Positions 52,191 to 60,070 of a DNA stretch of 64,000 bases are shown here, one piece after another. The notes beneath the pieces were generated by a model that made no database searches, was not told where the DNA came from, and saw only the letters and a list, made by a program, of their open reading frames with translations. The stretch covers positions 1-64,000 of the forward strand of contig JAKOZT010000073.1 in NCBI GenBank assembly GCA_029779845.1. The letters run 5' to 3'. A program made the position numbers and the translations under genes. Source of the DNA: Pseudomonadota bacterium (GTDB taxonomy: Bacteria; Pseudomonadota; Gammaproteobacteria; Burkholderiales; Burkholderiaceae_C). How positions within the stretch are numbered: position 1 is the first letter of the stretch; every line of letters begins with the position of its first letter.

Positions 52191-53419
52191 TGATCAAGGG
52201 TCAACTCGAAGGGCGGCGCATCGTGCTCGGGCTCAGTGGCGGCATCGCCTGCTACAAGGCCGCCGAGCTGGTGCGCGCGCTGGTGAAGGAGGGCGCCGCC
52301 GTGCAGGTGGTGATGACCGAGGCGGCGCAGCACTTCATCACGCCGGTGACGCTGCAGGCGCTGTCGAACCGCGAGGTGTATGCCAGCCAGTGGGACGCGC
52401 GCGCGCCCAACAACATGGCGCACATCAATCTCACGCGCGAGGCCGATGCGGTGCTGGTGGCGCCGGCCAGCGCCGACTTCGTCGCCAAGCTGCTGCACGG
52501 CCGCGCCGACGATCTGCTGAGCCTCTTGTGCCTGGCTCGCCCGATCGAGCGCTGCGCGCTGCTGGTGGCGCCGGCGATGAACCGCGAGATGTGGGCGCAC
52601 CCGGCGACGCAGCGCAACTTCGCGCAGCTGCGCGCCGACGGCGCCGTGGTGCTCGGCCCGGGCTGCGGCGATCAGGCCTGCGGCGAAACCGGCGACGGCC
52701 GCATGCTCGAGCCCGAAGAGCTGCTCGATGAGCTGATCGCCTTCTTCCAGCCCAAGGCGCTGCTCGGCAAGCGCGTGCTGATCACCGCCGGGCCGACCTT
52801 CGAGGCGATCGACCCGGTGCGCGGCATCACGAACCTGTCCAGCGGCAAGATGGGCTTCGCGATCGCACGCGCGGCCGCCGAGGCCGGCGCCGAGGTGACG
52901 CTGGTGGCCGGGCCGGTTCACCTGCCGACGCCGCGCCATGTGACGCGCATCGACGTGCGCAGCGCGCAGCAGATGCACGACGCGGTGCTGCCGGTCGCGG
53001 CCCGGCACGACGTCTTCGTCGCCACCGCCGCGGTGGCCGACTGGCGGCCGGCGCAACTGGCCGAACACAAGATCAAGAAGGACGGCCCCAGTCAAAGCGG
53101 ACGGCTGGTGCCGAGCTTCGAGCTGACCGAGAACCCCGACATCCTCGCCGCGGTGGCCAGGCTGCCCGAGCGGCCCTACTGCGTCGGCTTTGCGGCCGAA
53201 AGCCGCGATCTGCTGAAGCATGCGCGCGAGAAACTGGCGCGCAAGAACGTGCCGCTGATCGTCGCCAACCTCGGCCCGGCCACCTTCGGCCAGGACGACA
53301 ACACGCTGACGCTGGTCGATGCGGAGGGGCACCGCGAACTGCCGCGCGCCGACAAGCTCAGTCTCGCGCGTGCACTCGTCGCCGAAATCGCCGCCCGCAT
53401 CGCTTCCGACAAGACATGA
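52190..53419 (+). CDS. coaBC: Bifunctional phosphopantothenoylcysteine decarboxylase/synthetase
   Basis: The 409-residue enzyme performs two coenzyme A steps. CoaC part: [20 protein letters not shown] (FMN site), [20 protein letters not shown] with the catalytic His (about residue 77) and [16 protein letters not shown] (substrate Asn). CoaB part from about residue 190: [40 protein letters not shown], and [20 protein letters not shown]. Start ATG 52190 overlaps the lepB stop; upstream in-frame codons lie inside lepB. The stop overlaps the dut start (ATGA). Coupling to dut is a widely conserved arrangement. Confidence 0.96.
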   Translation: MIKGQLEGRRIVLGLSGGIACYKAAELVRALVKEGAAVQVVMTEAAQHFITPVTLQALSNREVYASQWDARAPNNMAHINLTREADAVLVAPASADFVAKLLHGRADDLLSLLCLARPIERCALLVAPAMNREMWAHPATQRNFAQLRADGAVVLGPGCGDQACGETGDGRMLEPEELLDELIAFFQPKALLGKRVLITAGPTFEAIDPVRGITNLSSGKMGFAIARAAAEAGAEVTLVAGPVHLPTPRHVTRIDVRSAQQMHDAVLPVAARHDVFVATAAVADWRPAQLAEHKIKKDGPSQSGRLVPSFELTENPDILAAVARLPERPYCVGFAAESRDLLKHAREKLARKNVPLIVANLGPATFGQDDNTLTLVDAEGHRELPRADKLSLARALVAEIAARIASDKT

Positions 53420-53865
53420 CCACGATAGCCCTGAAAGTGCTCGACGCCCGCATCGCCGAGCAACTGCCCGCGTATGCGACCCCCGGCAGCGCCGGCCTCG
53501 ACCTGCGCGCCTGCCTGGATGCACCGCTGGTGCTCGAAGCGGGGCAATCGACGCTGATCCCGACCGGCATCGCGATCCACATCGGCGATGCGGGCCTGGC
53601 CGCGATGATCCTGCCGCGCTCGGGCCTGGGCCACAAACACGGCATCGTGCTGGGCAACCTCGTCGGCCTGATCGACTCCGACTACCAGGGCCCGCTGATG
53701 GTGAGCTGCTGGAATCGCGGCAGCGCCGCGTTCACGATCAACCCGATGGAGCGCATCGCGCAGCTGGTGATCGTGCCGGTGGTGCAGGCGGCGTTCCGGC
53801 GCGTCGAGGAGTTCGGCGAGTCGGAGCGAGGCGAAGGCGGCTTCGGCTCGACCGGAAAGCACTGA
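53416..53865 (+). CDS. dut: dUTP diphosphatase (deoxyuridine triphosphatase)
   Basis: The 149-residue trimeric dUTPase hydrolyses dUTP to dUMP, limiting uracil in DNA. All five motifs are present: [13 protein letters not shown] (1), [12 protein letters not shown] (2), [20 protein letters not shown] (3, with catalytic Asp), [14 protein letters not shown] (4) and [12 protein letters not shown] (5, P-loop-like). It overlaps coaBC by 4 bases (ATGA), the standard coaBC-dut pair. Convergent with the FKBP gene after 2 bases. Confidence 0.97.
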   Translation: MTTIALKVLDARIAEQLPAYATPGSAGLDLRACLDAPLVLEAGQSTLIPTGIAIHIGDAGLAAMILPRSGLGHKHGIVLGNLVGLIDSDYQGPLMVSCWNRGSAAFTINPMERIAQLVIVPVVQAAFRRVEEFGESERGEGGFGSTGKH

Positions 53866-53867
53866 GA

Positions 53868-54389
53868 TCAGTGCAAGGGCGAATCCGGCGGCGCGGTGTT
53901 CAGCACCGTGAAGGCCGACGAGCCGACGCTGCCGGCTTCGATCTCTTCTTCGGTGGCTTCGCGCACGTCGCGCACGTTGAGATCCAGCCGCAGCGCGATG
54001 CCGGCCAGCGGGTGGTTGCCGTCCAGCACCACGTGCTCGGGGTAGACCTCGGTGACGGTGTAGATCGCGTCGGCGCGCAGGTCGGGCGTCTTCGCGCCCG
54101 GCGGCGGGCCGTCGAACTGCATGCCGGGCTCCACGCCCTCGGGCAGCACGGCGCGTGATTCGAAGAACACCAGCGCGGGGTCGTAGTCGCCGAAGGCGTG
54201 TTCGGGTTCGAGGTGCAGCACGGCGTGAAAGCCGGTGCCCTGGTCGGCCAGCGCTTCTTCCACCTTCTCGAGCAGATCCTCGCCGCCGTAGAAGAACTCC
54301 ATCGGGTCGGCGAGCTCGTCGATCAGGTTGCCTTGGGTGTCTTCGAGACGCCAGGTCAGTGTGACGACGCAGGGGGCGGTGATCAGCAT
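53868..54389 (-). CDS. FKBP-type peptidyl-prolyl cis-trans isomerase, SlyD-like
   Basis: The 173-residue protein has a split FKBP domain with an insert-in-flap region like SlyD: VVTLTWRLEDTQGNLIDELA, MEFFYGGEDLLEKVEEALAD, LHLEPEHAFGDYDPALVFFE, then the insert and GNHPLAGIALRLDLNVRDVR. These are the usual SlyD landmarks (LEP-E-AFG-Y, DGNHPLAG). The His/Cys-rich metal-binding tail of E. coli SlyD is absent; the end is short and acidic. It is a cytoplasmic folding helper. Divergent from the ribosomal oxygenase gene by 27 bases. Confidence 0.9.
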   Translation of the reverse strand: MLITAPCVVTLTWRLEDTQGNLIDELADPMEFFYGGEDLLEKVEEALADQGTGFHAVLHLEPEHAFGDYDPALVFFESRAVLPEGVEPGMQFDGPPPGAKTPDLRADAIYTVTEVYPEHVVLDGNHPLAGIALRLDLNVRDVREATEEEIEAGSVGSSAFTVLNTAPPDSPLH

Positions 54390-54416
54390 CGCGGGATGAT
54401 CGCACAATCGCCGTCC

Positions 54417-55574
54417 ATGACTCCCATCGCCATCACCTCGGCCACGCCCTTGCTGGGCGGCCTGTCCCCCGAGCGCTTCATGCGCAGCCACTGGCACAAG
54501 AAGCCGCTGCTGGTGCGGCAGGCCGTGACCATGGTCAAGCCCTTCGTCTCGCGCGCCGAGCTGTTCGCGCTGGCCGCGAGCGACGCCGTCGAGTCGCGCC
54601 TGATCGTGCGCGGCGGCCGCGACTGGACGCTGCGCCACGGCCCGCTGCCGCGCCGCGCGCTGCCGCCGCTGGCGCAGCGCCAGTGGAGCGTGCTGGTGCA
54701 GGGCCTGGACCTGCACCTGGACAGCGCGCGCGAGATGCTGGAGCGCTTCCGCTTCGTGCCCGATGCGCGGCTCGACGACGTGATGGTCTCCTACGCCACC
54801 GATGGCGGCGGCGTCGGCCCGCACTTCGATTCCTACGACGTGTTCCTGCTGCAGATCCACGGCGTGCGGCGCTGGCGCATCGGGCGCCTCGCGAATCCGC
54901 AGCTGCAGGCCGGCGTGCAGCTGAAGATCCTCACCAACTTCGAGCCCGAGCAGGAATGGGTTCTCGAACCCGGCGACATGCTCTACCTTCCGCCCGGCTG
55001 GGCGCACGACGGCATCGCCGAGGGCGAGTGCATGACCTGCTCGATCGGCTTCCGCTCGGCGGGCGCCGACGAGCTGGCGCGCGAGCTGCTGCAGCGCGCG
55101 ATCGACGAAGACGAGGGCGACGACGGCCACGGCAGCGATGCGCGCATCTACCGCGACCCGCAGCAGCCCGCCACGACCACGCCGGGGCGCATCCCGGGGC
55201 AGCTGCAGGACTTCGCGCGCGATTCGCTGGCGCGCTGGCTGAAGGCGCAAGGCGGCTTCGAGGTCGCGCTCGGCGAGGTGCTCAGCGAGCCCAAGCCGGG
55301 CGTGTGGTTCGATGCCGGCGAGCCGCTCGCGGGTCTTGGGGCGGTGCGGCTCGATCGGCGCACGCGCATGCTGCACGACGAGCGCCATGTCTACGTCAAC
55401 GGCGAATCGTTCCGCGCCGGCGGGCGCGACGCCGTGCTGATGCGCCGGCTCGCCGACCGGCGCGCGCTCGCGGCCCGCGACGTGGCCGCGTTGAGCGACG
55501 ATGCGCGCGAGGTGCTGGCGCAATGGGCGCAGGCCGGGTGGCTGCATGCCGCCGATGAAGGGGAGGCACGATGA
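54417..55574 (+). CDS. roxA: JmjC/cupin ribosomal protein arginine hydroxylase (RoxA/YcfD type)
   Basis: The 385-residue Fe(II)/2-oxoglutarate oxygenase hydroxylates an arginine of ribosomal protein L16 in E. coli. The iron site is visible: GVGPHFDSYDVFLLQIHG (HxD, about residues 139-141) and LYLPPGWAHDGIAEGECMTC (second His, about residue 200). The N-terminal FMRSHWHKKPLLVRQA and C-terminal winged-helix part (RWLKAQGGFEVALGEVLSEP) match YcfD. ATG 54417 is the first in-frame ATG matching the family N-terminus. Followed with overlap (ATGA) by a hypothetical gene. Confidence 0.9.
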   Translation: MTPIAITSATPLLGGLSPERFMRSHWHKKPLLVRQAVTMVKPFVSRAELFALAASDAVESRLIVRGGRDWTLRHGPLPRRALPPLAQRQWSVLVQGLDLHLDSAREMLERFRFVPDARLDDVMVSYATDGGGVGPHFDSYDVFLLQIHGVRRWRIGRLANPQLQAGVQLKILTNFEPEQEWVLEPGDMLYLPPGWAHDGIAEGECMTCSIGFRSAGADELARELLQRAIDEDEGDDGHGSDARIYRDPQQPATTTPGRIPGQLQDFARDSLARWLKAQGGFEVALGEVLSEPKPGVWFDAGEPLAGLGAVRLDRRTRMLHDERHVYVNGESFRAGGRDAVLMRRLADRRALAARDVAALSDDAREVLAQWAQAGWLHAADEGEAR

Positions 55575-56062
55575 GCGAACAACCAACGCGCGCGCTGATC
55601 GAATCGCGCAGCGATTTCCAGAACGCCGTGCGCGGCGCGCTGGCCGAAGCCGCGCTGGTCGGCTGTCGCGAGATCTGGCTGATCGACGACGACTTCGCCG
55701 ACTGGCCGCTGGGCGAGAAGGCCGTCGTCGACGACTTGACGCACTGGGCCGCGGCGCACCGCAGCTTCACCATCGTGGCGCGCAGCTTCGATGCGCTGGC
55801 GCGAGCGCAGGCGCGCTGGGTCAACTGGCGGCGCCAGTTCTCGCACGTGGTGCAGTGCCGCAGCAACGACGATCTCGAAGCCGGCCAGATGCCCTCGATC
55901 CTGCTCGTGCCGGGCTTGCTGTCGGTGCGGCTGCACGACCGCGTGCACTACCGCGGCGTGGCCACGCGCGAGAAGGCCGACGAGGTGCAATGGCGCGAGG
56001 AAATCGACGCGGTTTTGCAACGCTCTGCGGAGGCGTTTCCGGCCACCACGCTCGGACTCTAG
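55571..56062 (+). CDS. Conserved hypothetical protein
   Basis: I recognise this 163-residue protein only as a conserved unknown of betaproteobacteria. It is soluble, without signal peptide or membrane helix. Landmarks are LIESRSDFQNAVRGALAEAA, IWLIDDDFADWPLGEKAVVD and FSHVVQCRSNDDLEAGQMPS; the pattern of strands and acidic clusters recalls phospholipase D-like or nuclease-like folds but no catalytic motif is clear. It overlaps the oxygenase gene by 4 bases, so a linked role is possible. The stop lies within the left arm of an inverted repeat. Confidence 0.8.
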   Translation: MSEQPTRALIESRSDFQNAVRGALAEAALVGCREIWLIDDDFADWPLGEKAVVDDLTHWAAAHRSFTIVARSFDALARAQARWVNWRRQFSHVVQCRSNDDLEAGQMPSILLVPGLLSVRLHDRVHYRGVATREKADEVQWREEIDAVLQRSAEAFPATTLGL

Positions 56063-56087
56063 GGTGTTCCCTAGGTTTGGCTATAAT
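56059..56087 (+). promoter_or_regulatory. Promoter region of the Ala-rich lipoprotein gene
   Basis: A perfect inverted repeat CTAGGG-TGTT-CCCTAG (56059-56074) is followed by a consensus -10 hexamer TATAAT (56082-56087). A good -35 is not visible at the usual spacing, where the repeat lies, so an activator may bind there. Transcription from here would give a leader of about 115 bases before the ATG at 56208. Confidence 0.6.
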
Positions 56088-56163
56088 CAAAGGCTGATCA
56101 TGTCGGGTGCTCGAGCCCCGCGGATCTTTGGGGGATGGGTCTCTGCTGATCGGAGAGATCCCG

Positions 56164-56179
56164 CAATTACCGGTAATTG
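56164..56179. promoter_or_regulatory. 16-bp perfect palindrome in the lipoprotein leader
   Basis: CAATTACCGGTAATTG is perfectly self-complementary and lies 28 bases before the lipoprotein ATG, downstream of the predicted -10. It follows a hairpin-forming segment, GGGTCTCT (56137-56144) with AGAGATCCC (56154-56162). It could be a protein-binding operator or part of leader RNA structure. Confidence 0.5.
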
Positions 56180-56207
56180 TTCGACTCTTTGATTTGAGGA
56201 CACAAGT

Positions 56208-56468
56208 ATGAAGAAGACCGTTCTGCTGGCTTCCGTGGTTGCCGCTCTTGCCCTGGCCGCTTGCGGCAAGAAGGAAGAGGCCGCTGCGCCGGCTGCTCCC
56301 GCTGCCGTGACCGCCCCGGCCGCCGTGGCTGATGCCGCCTCGGGCGCTGCCGCCGCTGTCAGCGGTGCCGCTTCGGAAGCCGCCGCTGCCGTGGCCGGTG
56401 CCGCTTCGGAAGCTGCTGCCGCCGTCGCCGGCGCCGCTTCGGCCGCTGCTGACGCCGCGTCGAAGTAA
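56208..56468 (+). CDS. Alanine-rich small lipoprotein
   Basis: The 86-residue protein has a classic lipoprotein signal: MKKTVLLASVVAALALAACG with lipobox LAAC (Cys at residue 19), then KKEE and an Ala/Pro stretch. From about residue 45 it is an Ala-rich helix made of near-identical 11-residue units (GAASEAAAAVA twice, then GAASAAADAAS). It resembles abundant repeat lipoproteins such as Lpp in size and heptad-like composition, but has no Lys at the very C-terminus distinct from the SK end. A strong -10 and a strong terminator frame it as an independent, probably highly expressed unit. Function unknown. Confidence 0.88.
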   Translation: MKKTVLLASVVAALALAACGKKEEAAAPAAPAAVTAPAAVADAASGAAAAVSGAASEAAAAVAGAASEAAAAVAGAASAAADAASK

Positions 56469-56490
56469 TCCGGTTTTCATCGGATGCACA

Positions 56491-56522
56491 AAAGGCCGCC
56501 GCAAGGCGGCTTTTTTGTTTTT
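56491..56522 (+). terminator. Rho-independent terminator after the lipoprotein gene
   Basis: GCCGCC (56495-56500), loop GCAA, GGCGGC (56505-56510) form a strong stem followed by TTTTTTGTTTTT. A run of A on the left side makes it usable from the other strand also, for the convergent MBL hydrolase gene ending at 56528. Confidence 0.92.
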
Positions 56523-56527
56523 GCCGC

Positions 56528-57304
56528 TCAGCGCAGGTCGAGCCAGTCGAAGCCCTCGGCCGGATCGGCGACGAGGATGTCGGCACTCGCCGCGCCGCAG
56601 GCCGCCGCGAGCGCGGCGCGGGCGAGGTCCGGCGTGTTGTTCTGCTCGCTCAGGTGCGCCGCGACGATGTGGCGCAGGCCGCCGTGCAGGCACTCGGCGA
56701 GGATGCTCGCCGCGGTGGCGTTCGACAGGTGCCCGTGGCTGCCGCCGATGCGCGCCTTCAGCGAGGCCGGGTAGCGCGAGCGCGCCAGCATCTGCGCGTC
56801 GTGGTTGCATTCGAGCAGCAGCGCGCCGCAGCCGCGCAGTTGCTCCAGCAGGTGCGCGGTGATCGAGCCCGCGTCGGTCAGCAGCGCGAGGCTCGCGGCG
56901 CCGTCGCTGCAGCGCAGTTGCAGCGGCTCGGCGGCATCGTGCGGCACGGTGAAGGGCCGCAGCTGCAGCGCGCCGATCGCGATCGCCTCGCCGTCGCGCG
57001 CGAAGCGCAGCTCGACCCCTTCGCCGTCCGCGTCGATCGCGCGCCAGGTGCCGCGGCTCATCCACAGCGGCAGGCGGTAGCGGCGCGCCAGCGTCAGCGC
57101 ACAGCCGACGTGGTCGCCGTGCTCGTGGGTGACGAAGATCGCGTGCAGGTCCGCCGGCTGCAGCCCGGCGCGCGCCAGGCGCAGCTCCAGCTCGCGCAGC
57201 GAGAAGCCGCAGTCGACCAGCACCCGGTGCACGCGCGCGCCCTCGCGCGCCTCGACCACGGTCGCGTTGCCGCCGCTGCCGCTGCCGAGGCTGCAAAAGC
57301 GCAT
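56528..57304 (-). CDS. MBL-fold metallo-hydrolase (YycJ/WalJ-like)
   Basis: The 258-residue metallo-beta-lactamase fold protein begins RFCSLGSGSGGNATVVEARE, typical of the YycJ/WalJ group. The metal site is visible: FVTHEHGDHVGCALTLARRY (HxHxDH, about residues 60-65), a VPHDAAEP segment and GSHGHLSNATAASILAECLH. Members are probable 5'-exonucleases or phosphodiesterases. It follows bamC by 19 bases on the same strand in a dapA-bamC-MBL series. Confidence 0.9.
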   Translation of the reverse strand: MRFCSLGSGSGGNATVVEAREGARVHRVLVDCGFSLRELELRLARAGLQPADLHAIFVTHEHGDHVGCALTLARRYRLPLWMSRGTWRAIDADGEGVELRFARDGEAIAIGALQLRPFTVPHDAAEPLQLRCSDGAASLALLTDAGSITAHLLEQLRGCGALLLECNHDAQMLARSRYPASLKARIGGSHGHLSNATAASILAECLHGGLRHIVAAHLSEQNNTPDLARAALAAACGAASADILVADPAEGFDWLDLR

Positions 57305-57323
57305 CGGCGGCGCGGCGCGTGGC

Positions 57324-58448
57324 TTACTTCAGCTCGTCGAGCAGCAGGGTGACGATGCGCTGGCTGTTCTCGCCGGCATCGGGCGCGCCCTGCGCATTGA
57401 GCACCGCCACGCTGCTGCGCTCGCCGTCGCCCTTGACCTGGATGCGGTAGCGCTGCGGGCCGCCGGCGGCATCGGCCTTGCCGAACAGCTTGGCGAAGAA
57501 GCCGGGCTCGCCCTTGCCGATGTCCTTCGGGTCGACGTAGCGCACGAAGTACAGGCCTTGCGCGCGGTCGCGGTCCTCGACGGTGAAGCCGCTGCGGTCC
57601 AGCGCCAGGCCGACACGCCGCCAGGCGCGGTCGAAGCTGTCGTCCACCTGCAGCGTCGCGGCGCTCTGGCCGGGCACGATGCGCGCGCGCGCCGGCACGG
57701 CCGGCGCATTGGCCACCGCGCTCTGCGCCGCTTCCTCGGTGACGCCGAGCTTTTGCATCAGGCGCGCCAGGAAGGCCGCTTCGAGCTGCGGGTCGGTCGG
57801 ACGCGGCTGCCAGGTGGTCGAGTCCTTCTGCTGGCTGGTGTAGACCTCTTCTGCGCCGCGGTGGCTGATGTAGACCTCGCTGCCGCTCGCGGTGCGCTCG
57901 ACGCGGGTGCGGAACTTGTCGAGCTCGCCGGTCGAATACGCCGAGTCGAACACGCGCCCGATGCTGCGCCGGATGAAGTCCTGCGGCAGCTTGGCGCGGT
58001 TCTCGTTCCAGTCGGTTTCCATCAGGCCGGTGGCCGACTGGTCGAGCACCAGCGTGAAGCCGTTGTCCTTCCAGAACGCCTGCAGGCGCGGCCACAGCTG
58101 CTCGGGCGTCATCGGGGTGACCAGCCAGCGCTGGTTGCCTTCACGCTCGATGCGCACGTCGCCGATCTGCGCCGGCGCCACCGCGGTGGCGGTCTGCTGC
58201 ACGGCCGCGCCGGTGGTCGCGGCGGGGGCGTTCTGGATCGTCGAGGCGCTGACCGCGCCGCCGGTGGGCGCGTAGCGCGAGTCGCGCGCCAGCTGGGTCA
58301 GATCCGGCGGCACTTCCAGGCCCGGCGTGCGGTTGCCCTGGGTGCGGTAGTCGAGCTTGTCGCCCGAGACCAGGTTCTCGATCGACGAACAGCCGGCCAG
58401 GGCGGCCAGGCTCAGCGCGAGGGGCAGAAGGGCAGAGGAACGGGTCAC
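57324..58448 (-). CDS. bamC: Outer membrane protein assembly factor BamC
   Basis: The 374-residue lipoprotein is a BamC (NlpB) homologue of the beta-barrel assembly machine. The signal has lipobox LAGC (Cys about residue 20), followed by SSIENLVSGDKLDYRTQG, the disordered segment that binds BamD. Two helix-grip domains follow (around residues 95-220 and 250-370; LWPRLQAFWKDNGFTLVLDQ begins the first). The best start is GTG 58448 with TTTGGAGA about 9 bases upstream; an in-frame TTG at 58463 lies before that site. It follows dapA by 19 bases, the classic dapA-bamC operon. Confidence 0.92.
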   Translation of the reverse strand: MTRSSALLPLALSLAALAGCSSIENLVSGDKLDYRTQGNRTPGLEVPPDLTQLARDSRYAPTGGAVSASTIQNAPAATTGAAVQQTATAVAPAQIGDVRIEREGNQRWLVTPMTPEQLWPRLQAFWKDNGFTLVLDQSATGLMETDWNENRAKLPQDFIRRSIGRVFDSAYSTGELDKFRTRVERTASGSEVYISHRGAEEVYTSQQKDSTTWQPRPTDPQLEAAFLARLMQKLGVTEEAAQSAVANAPAVPARARIVPGQSAATLQVDDSFDRAWRRVGLALDRSGFTVEDRDRAQGLYFVRYVDPKDIGKGEPGFFAKLFGKADAAGGPQRYRIQVKGDGERSSVAVLNAQGAPDAGENSQRIVTLLLDELK

Positions 58449-58467
58449 TAGAGAATTCTCCAAAGGA

Positions 58468-59349
58468 TCACAGCAGCGCCGCGTCGCGCAGTGCCTGCTC
58501 GACCTGTTGCTCGCCGGCCGGCGTCAGCGGCGTGATGGGCAGGCGCACCGCGTCGCCGATCAGGCCGAGGCGCTTCATCGCCCACTTGGCCGGCGCCGGG
58601 CTGGGTTCGCAGAACAGCGCCTTGTGCAGCGCGAGCAGCCGCATCTGGATCGCCGCGGCCTCGCGCACGCGGCCTTCGATCGCCGCGACGCACAGCTCGT
58701 GCATCAGCTTCGGGGCGACGTTGGCGGTGACGCTGACGTTGCCCTGGCCGCCGAGCAGCATCAGCGCGACGGCGGTGCCGTCGTCGCCGGAGTAGATCGA
58801 GAAGCCCTTCGGCGCCTGCTTGATCAGCCACTGCGCGCGCTCGACGTTGCCGCTGGCTTCCTTCACGCCGATCACGCCGGGCAGCGCGGCGCAGCGGATC
58901 GTGGTCTCGGGCTGCATGTCCGCCACGGTGCGGCCGGGCACGTTGTACAGCACCATCGGGACGTCCACCGCCTCGGCGATCGCCTTGAAGTGCCGGTAGA
59001 TGCCTTCCTGCGAGGGCTTGTTGTAGTAGGGCACGACCGACAGCGTGCAGTCGGCGCCGACCTCTTTCGCGAAGCGCGACAGCTCGATCGCCTCGCGCGT
59101 GGAGTTGCCGCCGGTGCCGGCCATGATGGGCACGCGCCCTTTGGCATGCGCCACCGACACGCGGATGATCTCGCAGTGCTCGTCGACCGAGACGGTCGGC
59201 GATTCGCCGGTGGTGCCGACGACGCCGATGCAGTCGGTGCCTTGCGCGATGTGCCAGTCGATCAGCTTGCGCAGGCCGTCGTAGTCGACCGCGCCGTCGT
59301 CGTGCAGCGGGGTGACCAGCGCGACGATGCTTCCAGCAATGGGCTTCAT
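58468..59349 (-). CDS. dapA: 4-hydroxy-tetrahydrodipicolinate synthase
   Basis: The 293-residue enzyme condenses pyruvate with aspartate semialdehyde in lysine/diaminopimelate synthesis. Landmarks: [20 protein letters not shown] at the N-terminus, [20 protein letters not shown] near residue 40, [20 protein letters not shown] with the catalytic Tyr (about 133), and [20 protein letters not shown] with the Schiff-base Lys (about 161). Length is standard. Upstream (56 bases) lies a methyltransferase gene on the same strand; downstream is bamC. Confidence 0.97.
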   Translation of the reverse strand: MKPIAGSIVALVTPLHDDGAVDYDGLRKLIDWHIAQGTDCIGVVGTTGESPTVSVDEHCEIIRVSVAHAKGRVPIMAGTGGNSTREAIELSRFAKEVGADCTLSVVPYYNKPSQEGIYRHFKAIAEAVDVPMVLYNVPGRTVADMQPETTIRCAALPGVIGVKEASGNVERAQWLIKQAPKGFSIYSGDDGTAVALMLLGGQGNVSVTANVAPKLMHELCVAAIEGRVREAAAIQMRLLALHKALFCEPSPAPAKWAMKRLGLIGDAVRLPITPLTPAGEQQVEQALRDAALL

Positions 59350-59405
59350 GGGGACAATCCTCTGAATCGCGCGATTTTAGCCGGCACGGCCGGCGGGGCT
59401 TCGGG

Positions 59406-59948
59406 CTACAGCGGGTAGCGGGGTGCAACGCCGGGTGACGCGGCCGCCTCGCGCACCGCGGCGATGCGCTGCAGGTAGCGGTCGGGCTCGGCGAGGAAGC
59501 CGTCTTCGTAGGCGATCACGCGCAGGCCTTGCGCGGCGCGCAGCAGCTCGCCGGGTTGCAGCAGGAAGTCGGCTCGGGACGGTTTGCCGACGGTCTCGTT
59601 GCCGGCGGCGAAGGTTTCGTAGATCAGCACGCCGCCCTCGGCGACGCTGTCGACGATCGCCGGCAGCAACGGACGCCACAGGTAGTTGGTCACCACCACC
59701 GCATCGAAACGGCGGCCGGCCAGCGGCCAGGGGCCGTTCTCGATGTCGGCGACGACGATCTCGCCCAGCGCCCGCAAGGGCTCGACGGCCTGCGCATCGC
59801 GATCCACGCCGGTGACGCGATGACCGCGCTGCGCGAACCAGCGCAGATGCCGGCCCGAACCGCAGGCCAGGTCGAGCACGCTGGCATCGGCCGGCAGCAG
59901 CGCCGCCCAGCGCCGCACCCAGGGCGAAGCATCGAGGCCGGCGTGCAT
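59406..59948 (-). CDS. Class I SAM-dependent methyltransferase
   Basis: The 180-residue protein has SAM motif I (SVLDLACGSGRHLRWFAQRG, residues about 23-42), an acidic VTGVDRDAQAVEPL after strand 2, VVADIENGPWPLAGRRFDAV and a DAVVVTNYLWRPLLPAIVDS motif IV region. It is smaller than most small-molecule methyltransferases but intact. ATG 59948 overlaps the stop of the upstream miniprotein gene (TGATG), fixing the start. The substrate is unknown; TehB-like tellurite or metabolite methylation is possible. Confidence 0.88.
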   Translation of the reverse strand: MHAGLDASPWVRRWAALLPADASVLDLACGSGRHLRWFAQRGHRVTGVDRDAQAVEPLRALGEIVVADIENGPWPLAGRRFDAVVVTNYLWRPLLPAIVDSVAEGGVLIYETFAAGNETVGKPSRADFLLQPGELLRAAQGLRVIAYEDGFLAEPDRYLQRIAAVREAAASPGVAPRYPL

Positions 59949-60070
59949 CAGAAGCAGGCCCACAGCTGGTTGGCCAGCGTCATCATCAGGTCGGGCTTCA
60001 GGTAGGCGAAGAACACGGCCAGCAGCACCGCGCCGGCCGCGGCCCAGGCGAGGCTGCGGCGCAGCTTCAT
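59948..60070 (-). CDS. 40-residue single-helix membrane miniprotein
   Basis: This short gene lies between the MFS transporter and the methyltransferase. The product starts MKLRRSLAWAAAGAVLLAVF, a positively charged start and one transmembrane helix, and ends LANQLWACF with a Cys near the end. Its ATG overlaps the MFS stop (ATGA) and its stop overlaps the methyltransferase start (TGATG), so it is translated as part of the series, which is good evidence that it is real. Similar miniproteins at this place occur in related genomes as far as I recall. Function unknown. Confidence 0.75.
   Translation of the reverse strand: MKLRRSLAWAAAGAVLLAVFFAYLKPDLMMTLANQLWACF

Noticed and set aside
56059..56074. 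CTAGGG-TGTT-CCCTAG as a transcription terminator of the hypothetical gene
   Set aside because: There is no T-run after it, and a TATAAT hexamer follows directly, so a promoter-associated site is more likely.
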